Source: Palsa-1392 sp036490335
GTDB lineage: Bacteria; Verrucomicrobiota; Verrucomicrobiia; Chthoniobacterales; UBA10450
Direction of reading: 5' to 3'
Length of the DNA stretch: 64,000 nt
Assembly: GCA_036490335.1 (NCBI GenBank)
Contig: DASXEB010000010.1
Span: forward strand, 1-64,000
In this document: positions 15,846 through 25,312 of the stretch, piece by piece
Layout of the letters: the number at the start of each line of letters is the position of its first letter
Numbering within the stretch: the first letter of the stretch is position 1
Notes under the pieces: generated by a model
The model's database searches: none
Told to the model about the DNA's origin: nothing
The model's input: only the letters and a program-made list of their open reading frames with translations
Made by a program: the position numbers and the translations under genes

Positions 15846-18105
15846 AATCCAGATCGTAAACCTCGACCAGACCCACGCCGGTTCCTCCGTCAACGCCAGT
15901 CACAATCACCGTGTAGGCGCCCGCCGGTGGATGCAGAATGGTCGCCGCTTCGAGCGCGTTTTTCGGGGCGAGCCGATTCTTCATAATGTCGAGGTAACCC
16001 GGATCGTCCTGCCAATTGTCGTTGGTCGTCAGCGCCGTTCCATTGACGTCGTAGACAGTAAGAGTCGGGTCACTCAAAGCATCGCTCACGACTGCGCCTA
16101 ACGATGGCCCGAGCGCGCGAATGATCACGCTCGAGTTGGCCAGATCGCCGACGATGAAACCACTGACTAACTCGTTCTGACGGATCCCGACAAACCCGCG
16201 TGTGCTGATGTTGGCCAAAAGCGAGCCGGAAAGCGGCGATAAGTCATAGGCCTCGACCAGGGCGATTCCCTGGGCGCTGCCCTTGCCGCGGCCGACCACA
16301 GTATAAGCGCCGGGCGCGAGAGTTTGGATCGTCGCCGCATCTGCGGGCGAGCCGGGCGCGAGACCGTCCGAGGCCAGGAGCGCGGCCTGCGGATCGGTCT
16401 GCCAGTTGTCATTACTCGCGATAACTGTGCCGGAAGAGTTATAAAGAGTTAGCACCGGATCGGCCAGCGGACCAGCCACGCCAGACTTGGTCAATGAAGG
16501 TCCAAGCAAGCGCAAAGCTACCGTCTTGCTCTCGTTGCCAGTAATAATGAATCCGCCGATCAAGTCATCGTCCGCCGGCGCGATATAACCGCGGGTGGAA
16601 AGGTTCAGCGCTTGCGGACCGACGGCCGGAAACTTGGTATTCTCGAGATGAAGCGGGATCGAGTTAAACGCGGTGTTACAAAAATCGGTCGGGCCGTATT
16701 GATAATGAAAGATCCTGTTGCCGTCTCGATCCAAACCAAGAAGCTGCGCATAAGCCGGCGCTCCCGGCGCGCCGACGACAAACGAGTAATCGACCAGATA
16801 GTTAAGCGGCGCGTCTTCGTAGATGCTTCCGCAGACGGGCGTGAAGATGCTCTTGTTCATCTCGTAGTTCCAAACCTCGGTCGCAACTCTGGTTTGCAAA
16901 TTCAACTGATACTTCCGCGGCGCTGAGTAAGTCCGCTGCACGCCGTATGGCTGTTCGACGAAACTCGCTTCGCCGTTATCATACAGGAGTAAATCCTGGT
17001 CATAACTGATCGAGACTGCGTGCTGGCCCGCCGGCGGCAGGGTATTTGCGCCGAGGGTCAGGGCAAACCTGGCGAGCGAGGGAAATCCATGCCACTTCTT
17101 CGTCGGGTCTCCGAAAATCCACTTAATATCGTTAGTCTCGTAATCGAGGCAAATGACAAAGTTTTCCCGGCTCGAGATAACGACAGAGTCATCAGCCCGG
17201 TTATAAGTCACCGAGTTATTATGGAACCAGTCAGTCGGCGTCGAATAAACGAATTGACTCGGGTTGTCACCGCCAGCCGTCATGACTGCGCTAATGATCG
17301 CCGCCATGTTCCAGGTCTTGAGAACATTTCCCGAAGTGTCGACCTCAAGGTTGGTCGATTGCAGGTAAGAAGTGGTATCGACATCGAGGATCAGCCCATA
17401 CTTTCCGCGATCGATGTTGTGATGGATGTAAGTCACTCCCAAATCGGAGTAGTCATGGAGAAGCGTAACTGTGCCGTCGAGCTCAATGCGAAAAAGCTTC
17501 GTCCCGCTGGCGATAAAAATTGAGTTATCGTAAAACGTGGCACTGATATCGGAGATCGAAGCCGTTCCGACCCAGCGAAGCGCGCCGTCCGTATCAAGGA
17601 TGGCGGGCGAATAGTTATCGCAGCGCTCCTTCACCATAATGTAGTCATAACTCAAATCGGTCGCTTTCGTCCGCGCTTGAAGGATCGTTGGTTTCTGATA
17701 GCCGCATGGATCGTCGAAAGCGGCGGTTGTGATCGTGGTTGACGCCGGTTTCGAAGAGCCATCGAGAAAGTAATAAGTCAAAACGACTTTGTTGGCATAG
17801 CCGGCGTAGAGACCGTAAACGGGGAGATAGATCGTCGTGGGTTCGAGATATCCACGCTCAGTCATATAGGCGTTGGAGTAAGTGGCGGACAAGGGTCGCG
17901 TGACTGAGCCGGTTTTGGGAGCGACGGTAAACTGAATGGCCTTTATAACACTGGTGTCACTCGCCGTCAGCGTCAGTTGGCTAATGAAGGGAGTGATTCC
18001 GGGGTTCCGACTTTTGATGGTAATAGTAGTGTTGTCCGCTTCGGTGGCAAAGGCGGCACTTAATCCGAAGAGTAAGGCGATAAAGATTTGGAACGAAAGT
18101 TTCAT
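15841..18105 (-). CDS. Secreted arylsulfotransferase (ASST)-like protein, copy 2
   Basis: From ATG 18105 the protein has 754 residues and begins with a clean signal peptide (KLSFQIFIALLFGLSAAFA). A longer frame to 18162 would put 19 unrelated residues before it. The architecture is the same as in the neighbours: beta domain, propeller with HHNIDRGKYGLILDVD, WFHNN, SSRENF and AGQHAVS, and two C-terminal LGPSL/NDNWQ units. The putative catalytic His and Arg residues are kept. Copies 2 and 3 look closer to each other than to copy 1. Spacing between the genes (150 and 115 bases) allows separate promoters. It is probably exported and surface-bound. Confidence 0.7.
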   Translation of the reverse strand: MKLSFQIFIALLFGLSAAFATEADNTTITIKSRNPGITPFISQLTLTASDTSVIKAIQFTVAPKTGSVTRPLSATYSNAYMTERGYLEPTTIYLPVYGLYAGYANKVVLTYYFLDGSSKPASTTITTAAFDDPCGYQKPTILQARTKATDLSYDYIMVKERCDNYSPAILDTDGALRWVGTASISDISATFYDNSIFIASGTKLFRIELDGTVTLLHDYSDLGVTYIHHNIDRGKYGLILDVDTTSYLQSTNLEVDTSGNVLKTWNMAAIISAVMTAGGDNPSQFVYSTPTDWFHNNSVTYNRADDSVVISSRENFVICLDYETNDIKWIFGDPTKKWHGFPSLARFALTLGANTLPPAGQHAVSISYDQDLLLYDNGEASFVEQPYGVQRTYSAPRKYQLNLQTRVATEVWNYEMNKSIFTPVCGSIYEDAPLNYLVDYSFVVGAPGAPAYAQLLGLDRDGNRIFHYQYGPTDFCNTAFNSIPLHLENTKFPAVGPQALNLSTRGYIAPADDDLIGGFIITGNESKTVALRLLGPSLTKSGVAGPLADPVLTLYNSSGTVIASNDNWQTDPQAALLASDGLAPGSPADAATIQTLAPGAYTVVGRGKGSAQGIALVEAYDLSPLSGSLLANISTRGFVGIRQNELVSGFIVGDLANSSVIIRALGPSLGAVVSDALSDPTLTVYDVNGTALTTNDNWQDDPGYLDIMKNRLAPKNALEAATILHPPAGAYTVIVTGVDGGTGVGLVEVYDLDL

Positions 18106-18220
18106 GGCTCCGGCGCTGGTGATATAACGAGATCGGCGCGTATATTGCCACAAGAAATTCAAAATTCCACTGCGTAATCGAGGTTAGCCCGACGGCCGGA
18201 GCTAACTCGCGCGCGACCGC

Positions 18221-20488
18221 TCAATCCAGATCGAAAATCTCGACTAGCCCGATCCCGGCGCCCCCTTTTGCGCCGCGAACTACAGCCGAATAAGCTCCCG
18301 CCGGCGGTCGCAGGATGGTGGCGGATTCGACAGGATTCGACGGTGCGAGGCCGAGGCTTTGCAGATCGAGAACATTCGGGTCATCCTGCCAGTTATCATC
18401 GCTCGCGATCGCGGCGCCATTGCTGTCATAGATCGTTAGCTCGGGATCATCGAGAGGATGAATAACAGCCGAGCCAAGCGAAGGACCGAGCGCGCGCACG
18501 ACTACGGTCGCACTAGCGACATCGCCGACAATAAAGCCACTGATAAGAGCATCCTCATCGGAGCCGACATATCCACGCGTGCTGATGTTGGCCAGCTTCG
18601 AGCTGCTTGTCGGCGACAGGTCATAGGCCTCAACCAGACCGACTCCCGTCGCCCCGCCTTTGCCACTCGCCACAATAGTGTAAGCTCCGGGCGCGAGGGT
18701 CTGGATGGTCGCGGCCTCGGCCGGATCGCTCGGGCCAAGGCCATCGGCTGCTAACTCGGCGGCCGCGGGGTCACTCGACCAGTTATCGTCGTTAGCGATA
18801 ACTTTCCCGGACGAGTTATAAAGACTTAGCACCGGATCCATAAGTGCATCGGAGATGCCGGCACGAGTCAATGAGGGCCCGAGCACGCGCAAAGCCACCT
18901 GCTTCGAGCTGTTGCCGGTGATAATAAAGCCGCCAATCAGCGCGTAATCGCCGGGCGAGATCTTGCCGCGGGTCGAGAGGTTCAAAGCCTGCGGGCCGAC
19001 CGCGGGGAACTTTGTGTCTTCCAAGTGCAATGGAATAGAGTTAAAGGCTTGGTTGCAACCAGTGTCACCATATTGATAGTAAAAGACCTTTTCGCCCGCC
19101 GCATTCAAGCCGAGCAGTTGCGCCTTGTGGACTCCGGCGGGAATAGGACCGACATAGGCATAGTCGATCAGATAGTTAAACGGCGCGTCTTCGTAAACAC
19201 TCGAGCAGATAGAGCTATCGACGCTTTGATTCATGTCGTAGTTCCAAACTTCGGTCGCGACCCGCTTGTCCAGATCGATCCGATACTTTCGCGGCGCGGA
19301 ATAAGAGCGAGTAACTCCCGGCGGCTGGAAGATAAGACTCCCATAACCGTTATCGAATACCATCACCTGCTGGTTATAAGTGATGGAAGGAGCATGCTGG
19401 CCGGCCGGCGGCAGACTGCCGGGCGCAAGCGCGAGGGCGTATTTCACGAGCGAGGGAAACTCATGCCATTTCTTCGTCGGGTCGCCGAGAATCCATTTGA
19501 TCGCGCTGGTCTCGTAATCGATGCAAATGACAAAATCCTGCCGGCTTGAGATGACTAACGAGTCATCGGCACGGTTATAAGCCACTCCGTTATTGTGAAA
19601 CCAATCGAACGGCGCCTGGTGAATGAAGTCATCCGGATCGTCGCCGCCGGCGATCATCGCCGCGCTGATAATGTCGGCCATGTTCCATCGCTTTAAGATA
19701 TTCCCGGCACTGTCGACTTCGAGGTTGGTGCACTCCGTATAAGTGGTCGTGTCGACATCGAGAATGAGTCCATATTTACCGCGATCGATATTGTGATGAA
19801 TATAATTGACTCCCACATCGCTGTAATTGTGAAGGAAGGTAACTGTGCCATCGAGATCGATCCTCAATAACGAGTGGCCTACCGCCTGGTAAGCGGCGTT
19901 GTCATAAAGTGTCGCTGAGATATCAGCCACACCAGCGGAGCCAACCCAGCGGATCGCCCCGTCCGTATCCATGATCGTCGGCGAATAAATGCTGCAATCG
20001 CCTTTGACCATAAAGTAGTCATAACTCAAACTTCTATCCTGAGTTCTGGGCAATAATTTCGTGACACTCTTATAGCCACACGGGTCACTGAAAGCCGGTG
20101 TGGTGATGGAGGTCGCAGCCTCGCTGCTCGAGCCATCGAGAAACTCATAGGTCAGACCAACGCTGTTCTTGAATCCGTCGTAGAGCCCGTAAACCGGCAG
20201 ATAGATAGTATTGGTCGCTTCCTGGAGATAGCCGCGCCCGATGAGATAGTCCCGCGAGTAGGTCGCCGTCAGCGGGCGAGTCACTGAGCCAACCTTCGGC
20301 GCGATCTCAAACTTAATCGCCTTGATGTTCGCCGTCGCACTGGCCTTTAGAGTCAGCTGGGAAATGAACGGCGTCGGTCCGGCGGCCTGACCGGTTATGT
20401 TTATCGTCGTATCGGTCGCATCCGACGCGAGACCATGATGAAGAAAAACGAAACAGAAAATGCCGAGAGTTAGTAAGAGTAGTTTCAT
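18221..20488 (-). CDS. Secreted arylsulfotransferase (ASST)-like protein, copy 3
   Basis: This 755-residue protein has a signal peptide (KLLLLTLGIFCFVFLHHGLA, then SDATD). It has the same domain order as copies 1 and 2, with HHNIDRGKYGLILDVD, WFHNNGVAYNRADDSLVISS and AGQHAPS all present. The two C-terminal units contain RVLGPSLTRAGI and RALGPSLGSAVI, followed by NDDNW/DDNWQ. It is the first gene of the tandem set in the direction of transcription. A CATCxG-poor, GAGAGG-rich stretch just upstream of ATG 20488 may be its ribosome-binding site. A role in transferring sulfate to or from phenolic or glycan acceptors is inferred from the family only. Confidence 0.7.
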   Translation of the reverse strand: MKLLLLTLGIFCFVFLHHGLASDATDTTINITGQAAGPTPFISQLTLKASATANIKAIKFEIAPKVGSVTRPLTATYSRDYLIGRGYLQEATNTIYLPVYGLYDGFKNSVGLTYEFLDGSSSEAATSITTPAFSDPCGYKSVTKLLPRTQDRSLSYDYFMVKGDCSIYSPTIMDTDGAIRWVGSAGVADISATLYDNAAYQAVGHSLLRIDLDGTVTFLHNYSDVGVNYIHHNIDRGKYGLILDVDTTTYTECTNLEVDSAGNILKRWNMADIISAAMIAGGDDPDDFIHQAPFDWFHNNGVAYNRADDSLVISSRQDFVICIDYETSAIKWILGDPTKKWHEFPSLVKYALALAPGSLPPAGQHAPSITYNQQVMVFDNGYGSLIFQPPGVTRSYSAPRKYRIDLDKRVATEVWNYDMNQSVDSSICSSVYEDAPFNYLIDYAYVGPIPAGVHKAQLLGLNAAGEKVFYYQYGDTGCNQAFNSIPLHLEDTKFPAVGPQALNLSTRGKISPGDYALIGGFIITGNSSKQVALRVLGPSLTRAGISDALMDPVLSLYNSSGKVIANDDNWSSDPAAAELAADGLGPSDPAEAATIQTLAPGAYTIVASGKGGATGVGLVEAYDLSPTSSSKLANISTRGYVGSDEDALISGFIVGDVASATVVVRALGPSLGSAVIHPLDDPELTIYDSNGAAIASDDNWQDDPNVLDLQSLGLAPSNPVESATILRPPAGAYSAVVRGAKGGAGIGLVEIFDLD

Positions 20489-20582
20489 CAGAGAGGCGAG
20501 CTGAAAGTTGCGTTTGGCGGCGGATCATCTCACCAGCGCCGGCCTAACGCAAAACCAAAATCAGCGGAAGCCGCCTGACGAA

Positions 20583-21806
20583 TCAGCGATCGGACAAATT
20601 GCGCGCAAAGACACGGTCGCGCGCGCCGCTCGCATCGAGGACACCTTCGGGATGCAGGTTTCCGCGAAAATCATTATTCGCTACGACAATGTGCTCGGTC
20701 GCGCGCGCGGGAAAGCGCATCCTCATCCGCCGCGTCGGCGGGACGAGGAGCACGCCATAAGTCTGAGTCTTATTGCGCTGGTCATCGAAGCAACGGTTGT
20801 TTGTGATCCGGACATTTTGCGCGCCGTACAAGACATAGATCGCAGCCCGCACCTGCGGCCGGTTGCGATCGTCCGTATTCCGCCCTGAGTTAGAAATGAC
20901 ATTGCCGCTAACTACGGCGCGAGTCGCATTCACACCTATGACTATCCCGGCCATGCCATGATTGCGGACCGTGTTATTAGTAATGGTGTAACTCCCGCCC
21001 GCGGTCTCGATCCCGCTCGACTTGGGGCCGCCGCCGTCGACAATCGTGTTGTCACTTATAGTCGCGACCGTGTTTGCGGCGCGCCCGTTATTGCCGATGC
21101 AGACTTGGCCGCCTCCCACCGGCACGATCTGGCGATGATTGCCGGAGAATTGGTTCGCGATCACGTCCACCTTGCCGCCGGTGCAAAAGACACCGTTGAT
21201 TCCATTATCGGAAATCGTGTTGTGGTCGATCATGATACTTGAATCGGCTGCGTTCGCTCCGGAGTCATGCCAGATACCGATGCTGCGAATTTCCGGGTTG
21301 CCGTAACCGGTGATGACACATCGCGTGACGCGACAGCCCGAACCGGGCACGACGATCCCGATGTGCCGGAAGTTCTTTACTTCGACGCTGTCTGCGACCG
21401 CGCCATTCGCCTTGAGCGAAAGCGGGACTTCCATGCCGTTGCCATCCAGAGTTAGATTGGAGATCGTGCTGTTCTCGGCGTTCATCTTGATCAAGGGGTT
21501 GCCGGCAAAGCCTGCGTCGCGGACGAAAATCGTCTTGCCTATGCCCGCGCCCTTGATCGTCACTCCCGGCCGGGTCACTTCCCAGGTGCTGCTCACGACA
21601 TAAGTACCTTCAGGAATATTCAGCACATTTTCGTTGGCCGATAACTTGGTCATAGCTTCCATCAAAGCCGGTAGCGAGTTACGTTGAGCGCGGGCTTCGC
21701 CAGCCAGCGGCAAGAGAGCCAGCCCGGCTAGCAAAAGAGCGCCGAAAATAGAATAACCAGCGCGATGAATCAGGCGACGATTGTCGACAGAGTTATAATG
21801 GGTCAT
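20583..21806 (-). CDS. Secreted right-handed parallel beta-helix protein
   Basis: This 407-residue protein has a signal peptide (hydrophobic residues about 20-36, ending EARAQ). The rest is a regular series of coils with N-ladders: NSTISNLTLDGNG, CRVTRCVITGYG, SIMIDHNTISDNGINGVFC, YTITNNTVRNHGMAGI and RAVVSGNVISNSG. This is the pectate-lyase-like (PbH1/NosD) fold used by polysaccharide lyases, epimerases and tailspike-like proteins. No lyase-specific catalytic Asp/Arg cluster could be fixed by eye. It lies between the ASST-like genes and the glycosyltransferase cluster, so a role with surface polysaccharide is plausible. Confidence 0.75.
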   Translation of the reverse strand: MTHYNSVDNRRLIHRAGYSIFGALLLAGLALLPLAGEARAQRNSLPALMEAMTKLSANENVLNIPEGTYVVSSTWEVTRPGVTIKGAGIGKTIFVRDAGFAGNPLIKMNAENSTISNLTLDGNGMEVPLSLKANGAVADSVEVKNFRHIGIVVPGSGCRVTRCVITGYGNPEIRSIGIWHDSGANAADSSIMIDHNTISDNGINGVFCTGGKVDVIANQFSGNHRQIVPVGGGQVCIGNNGRAANTVATISDNTIVDGGGPKSSGIETAGGSYTITNNTVRNHGMAGIVIGVNATRAVVSGNVISNSGRNTDDRNRPQVRAAIYVLYGAQNVRITNNRCFDDQRNKTQTYGVLLVPPTRRMRMRFPARATEHIVVANNDFRGNLHPEGVLDASGARDRVFARNLSDR

Positions 21807-21986
21807 AAGATTTCTCTCTTGAGCGCGAATCCAGTTGCGTCCATCAGCCTTGCCCGAGAGTTATATCCACGCCGCGCGCCAAAAACGCTCCCATCAGGCG
21901 ATGATCCTGTCAACTGAGTCGCGCCCATCGGAACGTTAGACCGCGAGAGTTGCAAAGTTATTCGAAGCGACGATGAGTTCACCGCG

Positions 21987-23192
21987 ATGAGAGCTTCTGC
22001 TTTCGACTCATCACCAAATCCCAATCCCGTGTCTTCGACTGGAAGCACTGTCGAATTATCCATCCTCATGCCTTGCCTCAACGAAGCCGAAACGCTCGGC
22101 CGTTGTATTGAAAAGGCACAGCGTTTCCTTGAGCAAGGTCACGTCAAAGGCGAAGTAATTATCGCTGATAATGGCAGCGACGACGGCTCGCAAGAGATGG
22201 CTTCAACGATGGGCGCGCGGGTCATCACTGTTGCATCGCCCGGCTATGGAAGCGCGCTTATGGGCGGGATCCGGGCTGCGGCCGGCAAGTATGTGATCAT
22301 GGGAGACTCGGATGACAGTTATGACTTCACCGAGTTACACCCTTTCCTCGAAAAACTCAAGGGCGGCTATGAGTTAGTGATGGGTAACCGCTTCCTTGGC
22401 GGCATCAAAACCGGAGCGATGCCGCCGCTTCATCGCTATCTCGGGAATCCGGTCCTGACTGCGATCGGCCGGCTTTTTTTCCACAGTCATGCCGGTGATT
22501 TTCATTGTGGCTTGCGCGGCTTTAATCGGCAGGCCATCCTCGGCCTCGACCTACGCACCACCGGCATGGAGTTCGCCAGTGAGATGGTTGTGAAAGCGAC
22601 TCTGCACAAGTTACGAATCACCGAAGTCCCGGCCACGCTGTCGCCGGCCGGGCGCAGCCGCCCGCCGCATCTGCGGAGTTGGCGTGACGGCTGGAGGCAT
22701 CTGCGCTTTCTCATGCTTTACAGTCCACGCTGGCTCTTTCTTTACCCTGGCTTCTTCCTCGCCGCCTTCGGTTGTGTCACGACCGCGTGGCTTATCCTCG
22801 GTCCGCAAAGCGTGGCCCGCGTTACTTTCGATGTTCACACTCTGGTTTATGCCGCCCTTGCCATAAGTCTGGGTTATCAATCGATTATTTTTGCCTTGTT
22901 CTCGAAAGTCTTTGCCATTAGCGAGAATCTTTTGCCGCCGGACCCGCGTCTGACGACGCTTTTCACCTACATCAATCTCGAATCCGGACTTATAAGTGGT
23001 GCACTCATGATTCTAGGCGGAGTCATAGCTTCATTCTACGCCATAGCTGTCTGGCGCGGGCAGTCATTCGGCCCGCTCAACCCTTCACATACCTTGCGCT
23101 TGGTCATTCCCGCGGCGCTGCTCATCCAGCTCGGCGTCCAAACCGTGCTGGCAAGCTTCTTTCTCAGTCTTCTCGGGCTGCGAAGACGTTGA
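21987..23192 (+). CDS. Family 2 glycosyltransferase with C-terminal membrane domain
   Basis: This 401-residue protein has a GT-A domain at residues 22-240 starting LSILMPCLNEAETLGRCI. ADNGSDDGS and the DxD-like GDSDDSYDF near 106 would bind the metal and nucleotide sugar. The acceptor region DFHCGLRGFNRQA follows. Four hydrophobic segments lie after residue 250. This is the layout of dolichyl/polyprenyl-phosphate glucose or mannose synthases, which make lipid-linked sugar donors at the inner membrane. It is first in a plus-strand unit with the methyltransferase (six-base gap) and the GT-C-like protein. It probably supplies the donor used by the GT-C-type genes nearby. Confidence 0.8.
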   Translation: MRASAFDSSPNPNPVSSTGSTVELSILMPCLNEAETLGRCIEKAQRFLEQGHVKGEVIIADNGSDDGSQEMASTMGARVITVASPGYGSALMGGIRAAAGKYVIMGDSDDSYDFTELHPFLEKLKGGYELVMGNRFLGGIKTGAMPPLHRYLGNPVLTAIGRLFFHSHAGDFHCGLRGFNRQAILGLDLRTTGMEFASEMVVKATLHKLRITEVPATLSPAGRSRPPHLRSWRDGWRHLRFLMLYSPRWLFLYPGFFLAAFGCVTTAWLILGPQSVARVTFDVHTLVYAALAISLGYQSIIFALFSKVFAISENLLPPDPRLTTLFTYINLESGLISGALMILGGVIASFYAIAVWRGQSFGPLNPSHTLRLVIPAALLIQLGVQTVLASFFLSLLGLRRR

Positions 23193-23198
23193 GTTTTC

Positions 23199-23825
23199 AT
23201 GAACTCACTGGTCGATCCATTGCACGACAGATTAATTTTTCGCCGCAGGGTGCGCGTGCTCGCGCAGGCGTTAGCCGAACTGGTTCCTCCGGGCGCGAAC
23301 GTCCTCGACGTCGGTTGCGGCGACGGCCAAATATCCGCCCGGATCATGGCGCAAAGTAATAACGTATCGATCAGCGGGATTGACATCCTGTTGCGGCCTC
23401 AATGTCACATACCAGTGCGCGAGTTCGACGGAGTTAGAATTCCTTATGATGACTCTGTCTTTGACGCGGTCATGTTGGTTGATGTCCTTCATCACACCAA
23501 CGATCCCGCGCAGCTTTTGCGCGAGGCGCTGAGGGTCGCTAATAACTATATCCTGATCAAAGATCATTTTCGAAAAGGTTTTCTCGCCGGTGAAACTCTG
23601 CGGTTGATGGACTGGGTCGGAAACGCCTCAAAAAACGTCGTATTGCCTTATAACTATCTCACGAAGTCTCAATGGAACGAGATATATCGCAACTTGAAAG
23701 TTACTCCGGTCAGGACAGTCTCGAATCTTCCGCTCTATTCTTTTCCGTTAAGTCTGTTTTTTGGCCGGGACTTGCATTTCGTCACTCTGCTGAAGAAGCA
23801 GGTTTCGCACAAAACTGACTTATGA
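23199..23825 (+). CDS. Class I SAM-dependent methyltransferase
   Basis: This 208-residue protein has the SAM-binding loop VLDVGCGDGQISARI near residue 35, an acidic strand end GIDILL, and the later FDAVMLVDVLHHTNDPAQLLREALRV of Methyltransf_11 proteins. HFRKGFLAGETLRLMDWVGN resembles glycan-locus methyltransferases. The substrate is unknown. Its TGA stop overlaps the ATG of the next gene (ATGA, 23822-23825), so the two are translationally coupled. Confidence 0.75.
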   Translation: MNSLVDPLHDRLIFRRRVRVLAQALAELVPPGANVLDVGCGDGQISARIMAQSNNVSISGIDILLRPQCHIPVREFDGVRIPYDDSVFDAVMLVDVLHHTNDPAQLLREALRVANNYILIKDHFRKGFLAGETLRLMDWVGNASKNVVLPYNYLTKSQWNEIYRNLKVTPVRTVSNLPLYSFPLSLFFGRDLHFVTLLKKQVSHKTDL

Positions 23826-25312
23826 GCGCTGGATCCGGCCTCGAACAGCCCGCGATGCGAGAAAAGAACAGCTGGTGGGCCTTTTGTTTGTCGATCCTGC
23901 TGATCAAGCTGTTTCTACTCGGTCTCGATCCTTTGCCGAAATTCTACATGGGAGATTCGATGAGCTATCTCTGGACTGCTATCTCAGGTTGGATTCCGGA
24001 GGATCGATCATACTTTTATGGCTACGTCATCCGCTGGGTTGCTCTCAGCAGCGCAAGTCTCACTCCGCTCCTGCTCTTGCAGGCTGGCGCAGGCGCGATC
24101 ACTTCCATTGTATGCGGCGCGATCTGTCTTCGCGTCTTTCGTCTTTCGCGGGCTGTTTCTTACATGTTTGGATTCATCTGCAGCATCGACCCGCTTCAGC
24201 TTTTTTGGGAACGCTCGGTCATGACTGAAAGTGTCAGTCTCGTGATTTATGCCTTCGTTGTCCTTTACTCGTTAGTCTACGTTCAATCGCGGCAAATCTC
24301 AGTTCTGGTCCTCGTTCAGGTTTTGTCCGTCTTCGCGATTGGATTTCGCATGAGCTATCTCGTTACGGTCCAGGTCATGGCAGTCCTTTTGCCAATTGTG
24401 GCTTTTTTTCCTCGGGATTTTGCTCGTCTCCATCGATCAATAGTTAGCGCGCTTCGCGCCGCGTATTCCCGGAAGGAGCTGAGACAACTCTTTCTTCACC
24501 TGATAATAAGCGTTGGTCTTATGTTCGGCTTGCAGCAGGCTTATAAGCGGGCGAACGGCTTCCTTTCTCATCGCGAGCCGGCTTATCTCTACGGAACTGG
24601 CTTGTATCTGCTCTCGTTCTGGGCGCCGGCTTTGCAGCCCGAGGATGCGACTGATACCCGATTAGCAGAGTTGATTGCGAAGGGAGACGAATTTCACATG
24701 AGAGATATCGATGCGCGACCGGGCGAGCGGTTTTCCCATGGCGGGTTGATTGATACGTTTCTGAAGGCGGAAGGCGATCCAAGAAAAGCGGCCGAGATCG
24801 CCAAGGAAACGGCCTTGCGAGCGCTCGAGCGCAATCCTTTTGCGGTCGGCTGGATTGGCGCAGAGACCTATCTCGAGTTTTGGCGTGCGGGCGCGATTCG
24901 TCGCTATGCAAAGATGGATTTGGGCGCGGGCTACTTTACGCCGCCAGAGGCTGAGACTCTGGCGCGACTGTTTCATGAAATTGTCCCGCAAGGAGACTTG
25001 AACCAGGAGCGTCGTTCTTGGAGCGGAAAGTATTATGTGCGTGCGTGGCCTTATTATCTTGTCGTTCTCTTATCGCCACTGTTGCTTGGAGTCATTATCC
25101 TATTCCAGAGATCAGGAAAGGCTTACAGCTTTGTGCTTTTCTTTCACGTGACCGCTTTGCTCGGGTCGACGATGCTCTTCTCCATCTTCCCGATCGTACG
25201 ATATTTGCAGCCTATCTCATTCCTAACTATCCTTATTTTCGCGGCGGGCATTAAAGTTGTCAGGGAAAGATTCTCTAAGCCGGCTCCCGCTTTAGGTTCG
25301 GCTAAGGCCTGA
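23822..25312 (+). CDS. Multi-pass membrane protein, probable GT-C glycosyltransferase
   Basis: This 496-residue protein has about nine hydrophobic segments. The first loop carries MGDSMSYLWTAISGWIPEDRSYFYG, an acidic stretch at the place where GT39/ArnT-type enzymes hold their catalytic Asp/Glu. A large soluble part (about residues 280-390) lies before the last four helices. These features suggest transfer of a sugar from a polyprenyl carrier on the periplasmic side, but no family signature is decisive. Its end overlaps that of the convergent gene 25302-28025 by 11 bases. Confidence 0.55.
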   Translation: MSAGSGLEQPAMREKNSWWAFCLSILLIKLFLLGLDPLPKFYMGDSMSYLWTAISGWIPEDRSYFYGYVIRWVALSSASLTPLLLLQAGAGAITSIVCGAICLRVFRLSRAVSYMFGFICSIDPLQLFWERSVMTESVSLVIYAFVVLYSLVYVQSRQISVLVLVQVLSVFAIGFRMSYLVTVQVMAVLLPIVAFFPRDFARLHRSIVSALRAAYSRKELRQLFLHLIISVGLMFGLQQAYKRANGFLSHREPAYLYGTGLYLLSFWAPALQPEDATDTRLAELIAKGDEFHMRDIDARPGERFSHGGLIDTFLKAEGDPRKAAEIAKETALRALERNPFAVGWIGAETYLEFWRAGAIRRYAKMDLGAGYFTPPEAETLARLFHEIVPQGDLNQERRSWSGKYYVRAWPYYLVVLLSPLLLGVIILFQRSGKAYSFVLFFHVTALLGSTMLFSIFPIVRYLQPISFLTILIFAAGIKVVRERFSKPAPALGSAKA

